From CAZNNH01 sp964574335 (GTDB taxonomy: Bacteria > Acidobacteriota > Vicinamibacteria > Fen-336): a stretch of 23,056 nt of DNA. Positions 8,270 to 16,148 of this stretch are shown piece by piece. The translations under genes and the position numbers were made by a program. The notes under the pieces are model-generated. The model worked only from the letters and a program-made list of their open reading frames with translations, was not told the origin of the DNA and did no database searches. The stretch's first letter is position 1, and every line of letters begins with the position of its first letter. Location: positions 1-23,056 of the forward strand of contig CAZNNH010000092.1 of NCBI GenBank assembly GCA_964574335.1, read 5' to 3'.

Positions 8270-11161
8270 TTATGGATTCTGGCGCGCCGAAATAGAGGAA
8301 TGGCGCGCACGGCCGGCTTGTCGCCGAAGGAGGGTGGGTTCCGTCACGCCCAGCAGCGCGGCTGCGCTTCGAGCGTCGCCGGGAGCCGCCGACTCGATCT
8401 CCGCGAGCAGGCACGCCTCGGCCCACTGGCAGACGTCGACCTCGCCGCTGCGGGCGCGGACGAACTCCTCCAGGACGCTCAGCACCGCGGGCCACGAGGG
8501 CGAGCGTCCCGGAGCCTCCGCCGCGCGGTCCCGGGTGGTGGCCTGGAGCTGGCGGCGGTAGGTCGAGTCGGGCAGCCCGAGCAGTCGGGCACCGCGACGG
8601 CGGGTCCCGCCCGAAAGGCGGTCTCCGGCGAGGACGAGGTCCTGTGCCAACCACTTGCCGATCGGTCGGATCCCCGGCCCGCCCGGCCGGAGGGCTTCGG
8701 CGATCTCCCGCGCCAGCGCCCGGCGCAGGTTCATTGCGGCTGTGGACGAGGTGTCGAGCCCCGGCGCGCCCGCGTCGGGTGGCGGCCTGCTCGAGGGGCC
8801 TGGGGCCATGGCCGGCGCCGACGTGATCGAGCCGGGGCGGGGTCCTTCGTCCAGGCCCCGCAGGCTCTCCACTTCCACCTCCGGCGTGTCGTTGAACAGG
8901 ACTGTGGTGAGGACCACGTTCTGCAGCTCCCGGACGTTGCCGGGCCAGGCGTGGGACTCGAGGGCCTCCTCGGCGCGAGGCGTGAAGTGCTGCGCCGGCC
9001 GGCGATAGAGGGCCGAGAACTGTCGGAGGAACAGCCTCGCCAGGTGGAGGATGTCCTGTCTTCGCTCCCGGAGGGGCGGCAGCTCCAGCCTGACGACGTT
9101 CAAGCGGTGAAAGAGGTCCTCGCGGAACCTTCCCCCTGCCACCTGGGCGCGCAGGTCGGAGTTGGTGGCGGCGATGATGCGCACGTCCACCCGCAGCGGC
9201 ACCACGCTGCCCACCGGGGTGAGCTGCTTCTCCTGGACGAAGCGCAGCAGCTTGCTCTGGAGGTCGAGGGGGATGTCGCCGATCTCGTCGAGGAACACCG
9301 TGGCGCCGTCGGCCAGCGCCAGGCGCCCCGCCTTGCGGCTGTCCGCGCCCGTGAAGGCGCCGCGCTCGTGCCCGAACAGGTCGCTCTCGATCAGCGCGGG
9401 GGCAATGGTTGAGCAGTCGACGATCACGAACGGTCGGTCCTGACGGCGGCTCAGCTCGTGTACCGTGTGGGCCAGCAGCTCCTTCCCGGTACCGCTCTCG
9501 CCGGTGATGAGGATGGTGGCGTCGGTGCCCGCCACCTTGCGGGCGGCAAGCAGCACCGACTCCATCTCGGCGGACCGATAGGCGAGTCGTGAGCCCTTCA
9601 CCACGCGGCGCAGGTCGTTGACCTCCGCCTCCAGCCGCTCTCGTACCTCCCGCTGGCGAAGGCGCTCCAGCTCGGCGAGCCGTGCCCGGTCCAGGGCGAC
9701 GGCCATCTGAGAGGCCAGCGCCTCCAGGATCCGGCGGTCGGGCCCCTCGAGGGAGACGTTGACCGAGGTCACCTCGAGCAGGATCCCGCCCAGGCAGCGG
9801 TCCTCGATCAGCAGCGGCACCGCGCACAGCGAAAGCGCCGCCGGGTCTGGGGCGCCCTCGACCACCACGCTGCGCTCGCAGAGCGCCCGCTCCAGAAGCG
9901 CCCGGTCCCGATCCCCGACCTCGAAGAACTGCGCCTCTCCGTGGGTGCGCTCGACGCCGGCCAGCAGCTCGAAGCCGTTGCCGGAGCGTTCGAGCACGCC
10001 GGCACGACGCGCTCGCAGCGCCTCGGAAAGCCGCTGTGCGAAGCGGCGTGCCAGCTCGCCGGGATCCGTGGACGCCGCGACCACCGCCATCTGGTCCAGC
10101 AGCAGTCCCATGTTGCGGTAGTCCTTGGAGCGGTCGCCGGTGAAGATCCCCTGGAGCCGGTCCACGCTGCCGGCGCGCTCGATCTCCGAGCCCCGCTCCC
10201 ACACGCACACGCTGTGGGCCAGGCCGCGTCTGGCTGCGCTGAGCGCCTGGTCGGCGCGCCGGATCACCTCCTGCCCGTCGAGCGGCTCTGCCGGGTCTGC
10301 CGCGGCCACGCCCGCGCTGAACTCCAGCCGCAGCGTGCCGCGGTGGTAGCGATGCTCGGCGAGCCGGCGCACCACGTTCTCGGCCGCGAGCCGCCCGTCC
10401 TCGGCGGTGGTGTCGGAGAGGATCACGGTGAACATCGCGCCGCCGTAGCGCGCCACGTGGTCACCCATGCGCAGGCCGGCCCGGAGCAGAGTCGCGATCT
10501 CCAGCAGCACCCGGTCTCCCGAGCGACGATCGAGTCGCTCGTTGACCCAGCCGAACTCCTCCGGGCCGAGCAGCAGCAGGACGAAGGGGAGGGCCTTCTG
10601 CTGGGCGTGCGCGAGGGCACGGGTCAGGGCGACGTGAAACTCGTTCCGATCGGGGAGCCCGGTCACCTGGTCGCAGGGAGCCCTCGAGCGGTCGCGGGCG
10701 TGCGCCGCGAAGGCGGTGACGAGCTCGATGACCTCTGTCCACAACGGGCCGGCACGCATCCCGCCCGATCCCTCCGGGTGGTCGTATCGGATCCCGATCC
10801 ACACCGCCGGCTCCGCCGGCGCGCTCCCGCTCAGGGTCTTCCTGCGCTCCTTTCCGGGGGTGGCACCCTCGGACTGTGAGGGGGTGGAGCCGAGTGGGAT
10901 CCGGTGCAGCTCGCCGTCGACCATCCGGCTCCGCAGCGGCGTCAAGCCATCCGGTGCGGAGAGGGCCTGGTACCGATGATCGAGCTCGGCTGCGGCATCC
11001 TCGTCTGCAAGCTCCGGGACGGGACCGAGCCGGCCCTCGTGAATCAGGATGGGACTCTCGCCCGGCGTGGCCGCCGGGACGCAGAGGGTGACGGACGCCG
11101 TCCCCTCGAGCCGGCACAGGAGCTGGGCGCAGGAGCGCAGCACCCTGGTTGCGTCGCTCAA
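8270..11161 (-). CDS. Sigma-54-dependent activator with N-terminal I-site GGDEF-like domain and GAF domain
   Basis: 963 aa from a TTG at 11161 (GGAAG 5 bases upstream; start moderately sure). Order: an N-terminal region of unknown fold (1-150); a GGDEF-like domain (about 155-320; VTGLPDRNEF opens it) whose active site is GGAMF (240-244) but which keeps an RxxD site, RMGD at 231-234; a GAF domain (about 360-500); a short coiled coil; the AAA+ sigma-54 domain (about 530-760) with Walker A GESGTGKE, the sigma-54 contact loop GAFTGA near 600, Walker B VFLDEIGD, GGRFREDLFHRLN and WPGNVRELQN; a Pro/Ala/Ser linker; and two Fis-like helix-turn-helix segments (GARLLGLPDSTYRRQL and SAAALLGVTEPTLLRR). 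The motor is complete, so it should open sigma-54 promoters. The dead active site with an intact I-site suggests c-di-GMP sensing (inference). It lies 33 bp downstream of msrA and directly upstream of a sigma-54 promoter. Confidence 0.88.
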   Translation of the reverse strand: MSDATRVLRSCAQLLCRLEGTASVTLCVPAATPGESPILIHEGRLGPVPELADEDAAAELDHRYQALSAPDGLTPLRSRMVDGELHRIPLGSTPSQSEGATPGKERRKTLSGSAPAEPAVWIGIRYDHPEGSGGMRAGPLWTEVIELVTAFAAHARDRSRAPCDQVTGLPDRNEFHVALTRALAHAQQKALPFVLLLLGPEEFGWVNERLDRRSGDRVLLEIATLLRAGLRMGDHVARYGGAMFTVILSDTTAEDGRLAAENVVRRLAEHRYHRGTLRLEFSAGVAAADPAEPLDGQEVIRRADQALSAARRGLAHSVCVWERGSEIERAGSVDRLQGIFTGDRSKDYRNMGLLLDQMAVVAASTDPGELARRFAQRLSEALRARRAGVLERSGNGFELLAGVERTHGEAQFFEVGDRDRALLERALCERSVVVEGAPDPAALSLCAVPLLIEDRCLGGILLEVTSVNVSLEGPDRRILEALASQMAVALDRARLAELERLRQREVRERLEAEVNDLRRVVKGSRLAYRSAEMESVLLAARKVAGTDATILITGESGTGKELLAHTVHELSRRQDRPFVIVDCSTIAPALIESDLFGHERGAFTGADSRKAGRLALADGATVFLDEIGDIPLDLQSKLLRFVQEKQLTPVGSVVPLRVDVRIIAATNSDLRAQVAGGRFREDLFHRLNVVRLELPPLRERRQDILHLARLFLRQFSALYRRPAQHFTPRAEEALESHAWPGNVRELQNVVLTTVLFNDTPEVEVESLRGLDEGPRPGSITSAPAMAPGPSSRPPPDAGAPGLDTSSTAAMNLRRALAREIAEALRPGGPGIRPIGKWLAQDLVLAGDRLSGGTRRRGARLLGLPDSTYRRQLQATTRDRAAEAPGRSPSWPAVLSVLEEFVRARSGEVDVCQWAEACLLAEIESAAPGDARSAAALLGVTEPTLLRRQAGRARHSSISARQNP

Positions 11162-11194
11162 TCCACTTCCGGGCCTCAGGGTTCTCCTCGCCGG

Positions 11195-11836
11195 CTAGCC
11201 CACGGAGGGGCAAGCCACCCCGGTGCCCCCCAGCCCGCAGTAGCCGCCCGGGTTCTTGGCCAGGTATTGCTGGTGGTACTCCTCCGCGTAGAAGAAGCTC
11301 GAGGCGGGTGCGATCTCGGTGGTGATGGTCCCGCGAGAGGCGGAGTCGAGCGCCCGCTGGTACGCCTCCTTGGCGGCGGCGGCGGCGCGTCGCTGCTCCT
11401 CCCCGTAGCAGTAGAGGGCCGACCGGTACTGGGTGCCGACGTCGTTCCCCTGGCGCATGCCCTGGGTGGGGTCGTGGCCCTCCCAGAAGAGCTGGAGCAG
11501 CGCCGGATAGGCCAGGCGGCTCGGATCGAAGGCCACCAGGACCACCTCGGCGTGGCCGGTCCTTCCGCTGCAGACCTCACGGTAGGTCGGGTTCGGGGTC
11601 TGGCCGCCGGCGTAGCCGACCGCGGTGGTGTAAACGCCTGGGGCGCTCCAGAAGATCCGCTCCGCCCCCCAGAAGCAGCCCATGGCGAGCTGGGCGAGCT
11701 GGATGCCCGGGGGAAAGGGCGGTTCGAGCGGGTTCCCGTTCACGTAGTGACGGGCGGGGACCGGCACCCGCTCGCTCCGGCCGGGTAGCGCCTGACCGGG
11801 CGGGGGAAGCGAGGGCTCGAGGGTGCGGGGCCACAT
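11195..11836 (-). CDS. msrA: Peptide-methionine (S)-S-oxide reductase MsrA
   Basis: 213 aa; ATG 11836 has GGGAGGAA 3-4 bases upstream. MsrA reduces methionine-S-sulfoxide in proteins and free Met. The catalytic motif GCFWGAE is present near residue 53, followed by VGYAGG, GHAEVV, FWEGHDPTQ and the C-terminal resolving-cysteine region GGYCGLGGTGVACP. The roughly 45-residue N-terminal extension has no clear signal peptide. No msrB is seen nearby. The sigma-54 activator starts 33 bp downstream and may be cotranscribed. Confidence 0.95.
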   Translation of the reverse strand: MWPRTLEPSLPPPGQALPGRSERVPVPARHYVNGNPLEPPFPPGIQLAQLAMGCFWGAERIFWSAPGVYTTAVGYAGGQTPNPTYREVCSGRTGHAEVVLVAFDPSRLAYPALLQLFWEGHDPTQGMRQGNDVGTQYRSALYCYGEEQRRAAAAAKEAYQRALDSASRGTITTEIAPASSFFYAEEYHQQYLAKNPGGYCGLGGTGVACPSVG

Positions 11837-11857
11837 ACGTTCCTCCCATCCATCACC

Positions 11858-11879
11858 AGCCGGGCCCTCGGGCCCGGCT
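11858..11879 (-). terminator. GC-rich hairpin after the ankyrin membrane-protein gene
   Basis: A perfect palindromic stem, AGCCGGGCC / GGCCCGGCT with a 4-base loop, lies about 50 bases after the stop at 11930 and just before msrA. No T-tract follows, so it is either an intrinsic terminator of the GC-rich kind or a 3'-end stabiliser. Confidence 0.45.
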
Positions 11880-11929
11880 CCTGTGGGGCGTGCCTCCAGC
11901 CTAGCACGAGGGGCCTTCGGGCGGCCCGG

Positions 11930-13192
11930 TCAGTCGAGAAGGTCGAGGAGCTCCGGGTTCCCGGGCGGGACCAGGTCCCGTGCCGTCTGACCGCTCCGAT
12001 CGGTGGCCCCAGGATCGGCTCCGGCCGCCAGCAGGGTCTCGATCATCTGCTTGTTGGCTTTGCGAGCCGCGGCCATCAGGGGCGTCTCCCCGTTCAGGTC
12101 GGTGGCGTTGACGTCGGCGCCGTAGGCGACCAGCAGGCGGGTCACCTCGAACGAGGCGGAGGCCAAGAGGGCGGTCCCGCCGGCAGGATCTCGGGCGTCG
12201 ACGTCGGTGCCGGCGTCGATCATGTCCCGCAGCGCGCCGAGGTCGCGGCTCAGAGCCGCCTTCACCATGGCCTCGCCGAAGGAGGGGGCCAGTGCCCGGG
12301 CCGCACCGTAGGTGGCGCCGCTCGTCAGCAGCAGGAGCAGGGTGCCGGTCGCCAGTTGGCGCAGGCCCTTGAGGCGTGCGCTACGAAGGGCACCGCGGAC
12401 ATCGCCGGCGACCAGACGCAGAGCCACGCCCGACGATTTCCCGTGGAGCAGCCCGCCCCTTCGGGCATCGAAGGCGCCGTAGAGGCAGACCTCGGCGCCG
12501 GTCGGAACCACCCGCTCTCGGAAGGTGCAGCCGGAGAGATCGGGCCGGGCCTCGCTGAGCCGGAGGTGCTTGCGGAGCGCGCCGTCGTCGCCGGTGCGCA
12601 GCTCCTTCGCCGACCGGATCACCGTGCCGAAGCGGGCCAGCGAGACGGTCTCGAACGGAGTGACGTCGAGGAAGGCGCCGGCGCGCTCGACCACCTCGGC
12701 GCCGTCGGGCTCCTGCTCGGGAAGCCCCTCGATCCGCGGCCAGCCGAGGAGCCGCATCGAGCCTCCCGGCCCCTGGACCTCGCAAGGGGCCAGCTCCATC
12801 CCGGTGGCGTACTGGGCCGGCCCCTCCTCGGTGTGGCGGGCCAGGTCCAGCACCGTGTAGTGGTAGGCCACGCAGGGCCGGCCCAGGAAGGGCGACTCGA
12901 GCCCGGCGCCGAGCGGGCGGATGGTCCCGACCGCCGCTGCCGGCCGGCCGTGGTGCCAGCGCCGGGGACCGCGGGCCGCGACACCCAAGAGCGACGCGTC
13001 ATGGAGCGCCTGATAGCCCTGCCAGAAGAAGCCCGATAGCAGGACCAGGAAGCCGGCCAGGATCAGGGCCACGTTGCGGTCCACAGGGGGTGGGAAGGCG
13101 TGGCGCAGGCCGTGCCAGACGAGGACGCAGAGCACGGCGTAGCCGAGCACGTAGGCGAGGAGCCACAGGACGCAGCCGCGGAGCAGCCTCAT
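11930..13192 (-). CDS. Membrane protein with GIDE/MUL1-like region and C-terminal ankyrin repeats
   Basis: 420 aa, ATG 13192. Two N-terminal transmembrane helices (about 5-30, 42-60) are followed by a region with the layout of bacterial GIDE/BAM-type proteins: a GTI-rP-L-SPflGRPCVAYHY strand, an FLDVTPFETV turn, then FRERVVPTGAEVCLYGAF (compare E-x-x-l-pvGe-vyvlG). A third helix spans about 280-300. Ankyrin repeats fill about 308-415 (DPAGGTALLAS, YGADVNATDLNGETPLMAAAR, AGADPGATDRSGQTA). In eukaryotic MUL1 the same membrane-bound region ends in a RING finger; here there is no RING and ankyrins take its place. The ankyrins are probably cytoplasmic and bind a partner protein; no enzyme activity can be inferred. 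The GIDE assignment rests on pattern memory and is less certain than the ankyrins. The gene is divergent from the CULT gene, with 100 bp between. Confidence 0.75.
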   Translation of the reverse strand: MRLLRGCVLWLLAYVLGYAVLCVLVWHGLRHAFPPPVDRNVALILAGFLVLLSGFFWQGYQALHDASLLGVAARGPRRWHHGRPAAAVGTIRPLGAGLESPFLGRPCVAYHYTVLDLARHTEEGPAQYATGMELAPCEVQGPGGSMRLLGWPRIEGLPEQEPDGAEVVERAGAFLDVTPFETVSLARFGTVIRSAKELRTGDDGALRKHLRLSEARPDLSGCTFRERVVPTGAEVCLYGAFDARRGGLLHGKSSGVALRLVAGDVRGALRSARLKGLRQLATGTLLLLLTSGATYGAARALAPSFGEAMVKAALSRDLGALRDMIDAGTDVDARDPAGGTALLASASFEVTRLLVAYGADVNATDLNGETPLMAAARKANKQMIETLLAAGADPGATDRSGQTARDLVPPGNPELLDLLD

Positions 13193-13292
13193 GAGTGAAG
13201 CAATCCGGCTTTCTCGGCTACTCGAGGCCCGGGAGACCGAGGGGCGGCGGGAGCAACGGGAGAAGCATGAAGACCTCCGGGAGGGGCGGCGT

Positions 13293-13814
13293 ATGGCAGA
13301 ATGCTACGCGACGAGCGGGCCGATGGACAACGGCCCCCCCGGTCGGCTCGGACGGCGCCGCGAGATGGACGAAGCGAAGGGCATCGAGGGGCGTGGCGGC
13401 CTGGCGATGCTCAGGCGCCGGCTCTTGCCCGACGAGCGGATAGCAGAGCTTCCGGACCTCGATCCGGGGGTGGGCGCGCCCGGTGGTCGCCGGCTGGTCT
13501 GCGCGGCGTGCCGGCATCCCATCACCAGCGAGGGGCACCGGATCGAGGTGGAGGGGCGCCACGCCCACCGTCGCTCCAACCCCTTCGGCGTCACCTTCGA
13601 CTTCTGGTGTTTCGAGGCCGCGCCGGGCGCTTCCTGCTTGGGCCGGCCGACCACCGAGCACACCTGGTTCGCCGGGTTCGCCTGGAGCTTCGCGCTGTGC
13701 GGCGGCTGCGGGGAGCACCTCGGCTGGCTCTTCGAGGGGCGGACGCCGCTGCGATTCTACGGCCTGGTCTGCGGCCGGCTGCAGGTCGACGAGGACGCCC
13801 CGCCGTCGATGTGA
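13293..13814 (+). CDS. Cereblon-like CULT-domain protein
   Basis: 173 aa. The start at 13293 is preferred because GGGAGGGG lies upstream; an in-frame ATG at 13191 would overlap the divergent gene. After a charged N-terminus, residues about 65-165 form a CULT domain, the thalidomide- and cyclic-imide-binding fold of eukaryotic cereblon, also known from a few bacteria. Zinc ligands are C70, C73, C136 and C139. The aromatic cage is W125 (EHTWF), W131 (FAWS) and W145 (GWLF), with H123 and F147. The spacings W-6-W-14-W, and the cysteines 5 and 8 after the second Trp, equal those of human cereblon (W380, W386, W400, C391, C394, H378, F402). No Lon-like or DDB1-binding region is present, so it is a single-domain binder. 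Its natural ligand is unknown; C-terminal cyclic imides or related metabolites are candidates from work on the family. Confidence 0.9.
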   Translation: MAECYATSGPMDNGPPGRLGRRREMDEAKGIEGRGGLAMLRRRLLPDERIAELPDLDPGVGAPGGRRLVCAACRHPITSEGHRIEVEGRHAHRRSNPFGVTFDFWCFEAAPGASCLGRPTTEHTWFAGFAWSFALCGGCGEHLGWLFEGRTPLRFYGLVCGRLQVDEDAPPSM

Positions 13815-13830
13815 ACGTCGAGGCGCCGCC

Positions 13831-14649
13831 TCAGACCGAGACCAGGTCGTACTGGCACACCGCGCCCCGGGCCAGGAAGCCATAGGCGGCGATGTAGAGG
13901 GCGTCGACGATCGGGTCGAGATGCACGGCGCCGAGACCGGAGAGGTAGGCGAAGAGGATGTCGGCCAGGCCCAACAGAGCGAAGCCCAGCGAGAACATCA
14001 GCCAGACCTTGCCCACCCGGCCGCCCCGAAGCCGCAGCGTGATCCGCAGCAGCAGCACGGTGGGCACCAGCAGGACGAAGTCGAGGACGGGATAGGCCAG
14101 GTTCAGCGCCTTCTCGAGTAGCGGGGCCTCTGCCTGGGCGATCGGCGTCAGCACCACCGACCCCACCACGAGGCAGACGCCGACCGTCAGCACCCCGGTG
14201 AGCCAGCGATCGGTAGCGCTGCCCAGCGGGAAGCCGGCCTTCTCATAGGCGTTGATGAAGGCGATCAGGGCCAGGGTGATGAACGGGTAGGCGAGGACGA
14301 AAAAGACGTCGGCCACGGAGGGGAAGGGAGTGGGCCGGTCGAGGAAGAGTTGGTACGGGGCCAGGCCGAGCTGGCCCAGGAGGTTGCCGGCCAGCCCCAG
14401 GGTCAGGAGGATCCAGGCCGACCGGATCGGCGACTCGCGCTCGAAGCGCTGGGCGCTGCGCAGGGCGAAGACCACGCTGGTCAGCAGCAAGGCGAGCTTG
14501 GCGAGCGAGCCCAGCCAGAGCAGCAGGCGGGGGGTGAGGGCGGCGGTGTAGATCGCCGTGCCGCCGAGCCAGGGTCGGGCCACAAACACCGCCGCCGGGA
14601 CCGAGGCGCCAATGAGGAAGGCCAGGTCGCTCCTGCGATCCCGGGTCAC
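13831..14649 (-). CDS. Multi-pass (7-8 TM) membrane protein, sensor-module-like
   Basis: 272 aa. The GTG start at 14649 overlaps the TGA of the upstream 88-aa gene (GTGA). Seven to eight hydrophobic helices cover nearly the whole chain, with a conserved-looking loop PTPFPSVADVFFVLAYPF between helices 3 and 4. That loop resembles the N-terminal membrane module found ahead of GGDEF or kinase domains in some bacteria, but no output domain follows here. Exact function unknown. It converges with the CULT gene, 16 bp apart. Confidence 0.75.
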   Translation of the reverse strand: MTRDRRSDLAFLIGASVPAAVFVARPWLGGTAIYTAALTPRLLLWLGSLAKLALLLTSVVFALRSAQRFERESPIRSAWILLTLGLAGNLLGQLGLAPYQLFLDRPTPFPSVADVFFVLAYPFITLALIAFINAYEKAGFPLGSATDRWLTGVLTVGVCLVVGSVVLTPIAQAEAPLLEKALNLAYPVLDFVLLVPTVLLLRITLRLRGGRVGKVWLMFSLGFALLGLADILFAYLSGLGAVHLDPIVDALYIAAYGFLARGAVCQYDLVSV

Positions 14650-14912
14650 GGCCGCGGCCTCAACGTCGGGAGGGTCTTCATCAGGTCCTCCACGATCCGC
14701 GCGGACTTCTCGCGCCCCACGAACACGTTGAGGCCGGCGTGGATCTTCTGGACCAGGGTAGAGACCTGGTCGTCGTCGAGACGGGAGCCCACCAGCCCCA
14801 GCCGCTGGTAGTGGGCGCGAACCGAGGCGCGCGCCATGGTCTGGCCGAGGTAGGGAGAGAGGATCCGAGCGATGGCCTCTTCGAGCTCCGTCGTCGATGT
14901 GCGCAAGGTCAC
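14646..14912 (-). CDS. Conserved-looking 88-aa protein coupled to the membrane protein
   Basis: Starts at GTG 14912, or perhaps TTG 14906, which has GAGG five bases upstream. The product is soluble and mostly helical: IARILSPYLGQTMARASVRAHY, then LVQKIHAGLNVFVGREKSARIVEDL. I do not recognise the family. The 4-base GTGA overlap with the next gene and the good promoter upstream argue that it is real and that the two products act together, perhaps as soluble partner and membrane sensor. Confidence 0.7.
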   Translation of the reverse strand: MTLRTSTTELEEAIARILSPYLGQTMARASVRAHYQRLGLVGSRLDDDQVSTLVQKIHAGLNVFVGREKSARIVEDLMKTLPTLRPRP

Positions 14913-14986
14913 CTCGCTGGCTGCGGCTCGATTTTGTCACGCCGCGGGGCCCTCGGCTCCCACGGCCGGCAGGCGCGGCCGTCGGG

Positions 14987-15015
14987 ATCATAAGTCGCCC
15001 GGGACCCCTTGTCAG
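14987..15015 (-). promoter_or_regulatory. Sigma-70-type promoter for the 88-aa/membrane protein pair
   Basis: On the minus strand CTGACA (15010-15015) and TATGAT (14987-14992) are 17 bases apart; each differs from consensus at one position. Transcription would start near 14980, about 68 bases before the first start codon. It lies within the 243-bp divergent region shared with the radical SAM gene, where no equally good plus-strand promoter was found. Confidence 0.6.
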
Positions 15016-15155
15016 CCGGTGGAGCTTCCGGCCCTCCGGCCGGCGACGTGATAACCTCCCGGTGCCGAGCGGTGCCGCGACCCATTCGGCCCCGCGCGTG
15101 AGCGTGCCGGCTGCGTGCCCCCGGGCGTGGCCCCAGAAAGGTAGGTGGATCCCAG

Positions 15156-16130
15156 ATGTCTCTGCCGTTGCCCCTGGCGGGTCGCGCCGTGGTCAACTTC
15201 CTCCGCAAGCGGCCGATCTGCGCCTCGTTCGAGCTGACCCACAACTGCAACGCCCGCTGCCAGCACTGCCACCGCGGCGAGGTGGTGGAGGAGAAAAAGG
15301 CCTCGCCACAGAAGCTGCTCGAGGTGTGCCGGCAGCTCCGCCCGGTGGTGGCGATCATGTCCGGCGGAGAGCCCCTGATGCGACCGGACCTCCTGGAGAT
15401 CGTGCGCCTCTTCAGGCGCGAGGCGGCCCCGATCCGTCTGTTCATCAACACCAACGCCAGCTTGCTGACCGCCGAGCGTTTCCGCGAGCTGGTTCGTGCC
15501 GGCATCGACGAGGTGCTGATCTCGTTCGACTTCCCGGACCGGCGCCACGACGAGTTCCGGAGCATCCCCGGGTTGTTCGACCGCATTGGCGGGATCATCG
15601 GGGAGCTGTCGGCGAAGGAGCGCCATCGGATCGTGCTCACCATGGTGCTGCACAGCCGCAACTTCACGACCGCCGTCGAGGCGGCTCGGCTGGCGCTCCA
15701 GTGGGGGGTCAACATCAACTACAGCGCGTACACGTGGCTCCGCACCGACGACCGGAGCCTGATGATCCAGGGCGATCAGGTCCAGGGCTTCGGCGAGACG
15801 ATCGACCGGCTGATCGACTTCAAGCACGCCCACCGCAACGTCCTCACCTCGGACTGGGTGCTCCGGACCATGGTGCGCTTCTATGCCCAGGGGGGGACGC
15901 TGCCGAACTGCCGAGCCGGCGAGAAGTCGCTGGTGGTCAACCCCGACGGCACGCTGTCCCCGTGCGGCCTGCTGGTCAGGGACTTCAAGACCCACGCCGA
16001 CCTGCTTCGCGAGTTCACGGCCCACAACGACTGCACCTACTGCTACACCAGCACCCGAGGCAACTCGGAGCGGCCGGCCCGGTACCTGTTCCTGGACCAC
16101 CTCGGGTACGTGAGCAAGCGCGAGCCGTAG
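15156..16130 (+). CDS. Radical SAM protein with SPASM-like C-terminal cysteines
   Basis: 324 aa; AGGTGG lies 7 bases before ATG 15156. The radical SAM cluster motif CNARCQHC gives C31, C35 and C38, which bind the 4Fe-4S cluster that cleaves S-adenosylmethionine. SGGEPL (SAM amino group contact) and the TNASLL strand follow. The C-terminal part has NCRAGEKSLVVNPDGTLSPCG and DCTYC, the pattern of SPASM/twitch domains holding an auxiliary cluster. Such enzymes modify peptides, carry out heme or cofactor steps, or activate other enzymes. No small precursor peptide or partner enzyme is visible next to it, so the substrate is unknown. It stands alone on the plus strand and converges with the receiver gene. 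Confidence 0.88.
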   Translation: MSLPLPLAGRAVVNFLRKRPICASFELTHNCNARCQHCHRGEVVEEKKASPQKLLEVCRQLRPVVAIMSGGEPLMRPDLLEIVRLFRREAAPIRLFINTNASLLTAERFRELVRAGIDEVLISFDFPDRRHDEFRSIPGLFDRIGGIIGELSAKERHRIVLTMVLHSRNFTTAVEAARLALQWGVNINYSAYTWLRTDDRSLMIQGDQVQGFGETIDRLIDFKHAHRNVLTSDWVLRTMVRFYAQGGTLPNCRAGEKSLVVNPDGTLSPCGLLVRDFKTHADLLREFTAHNDCTYCYTSTRGNSERPARYLFLDHLGYVSKREP

Positions 16131-16148
16131 CCGCCGGAACGGGCGGGC

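Noticed and set aside
13218..13883. Minus-strand open frame opposite the CULT gene
   Set aside because: The plus strand carries the zinc cysteines and the tryptophan cage with exact spacing; the other strand is a shadow.
14650..14991. Longer N-terminus for the multi-pass membrane protein up to 14991
   Set aside because: It would overlap the whole 88-aa gene with low-complexity sequence; the GTGA coupling at 14649 is the better start.
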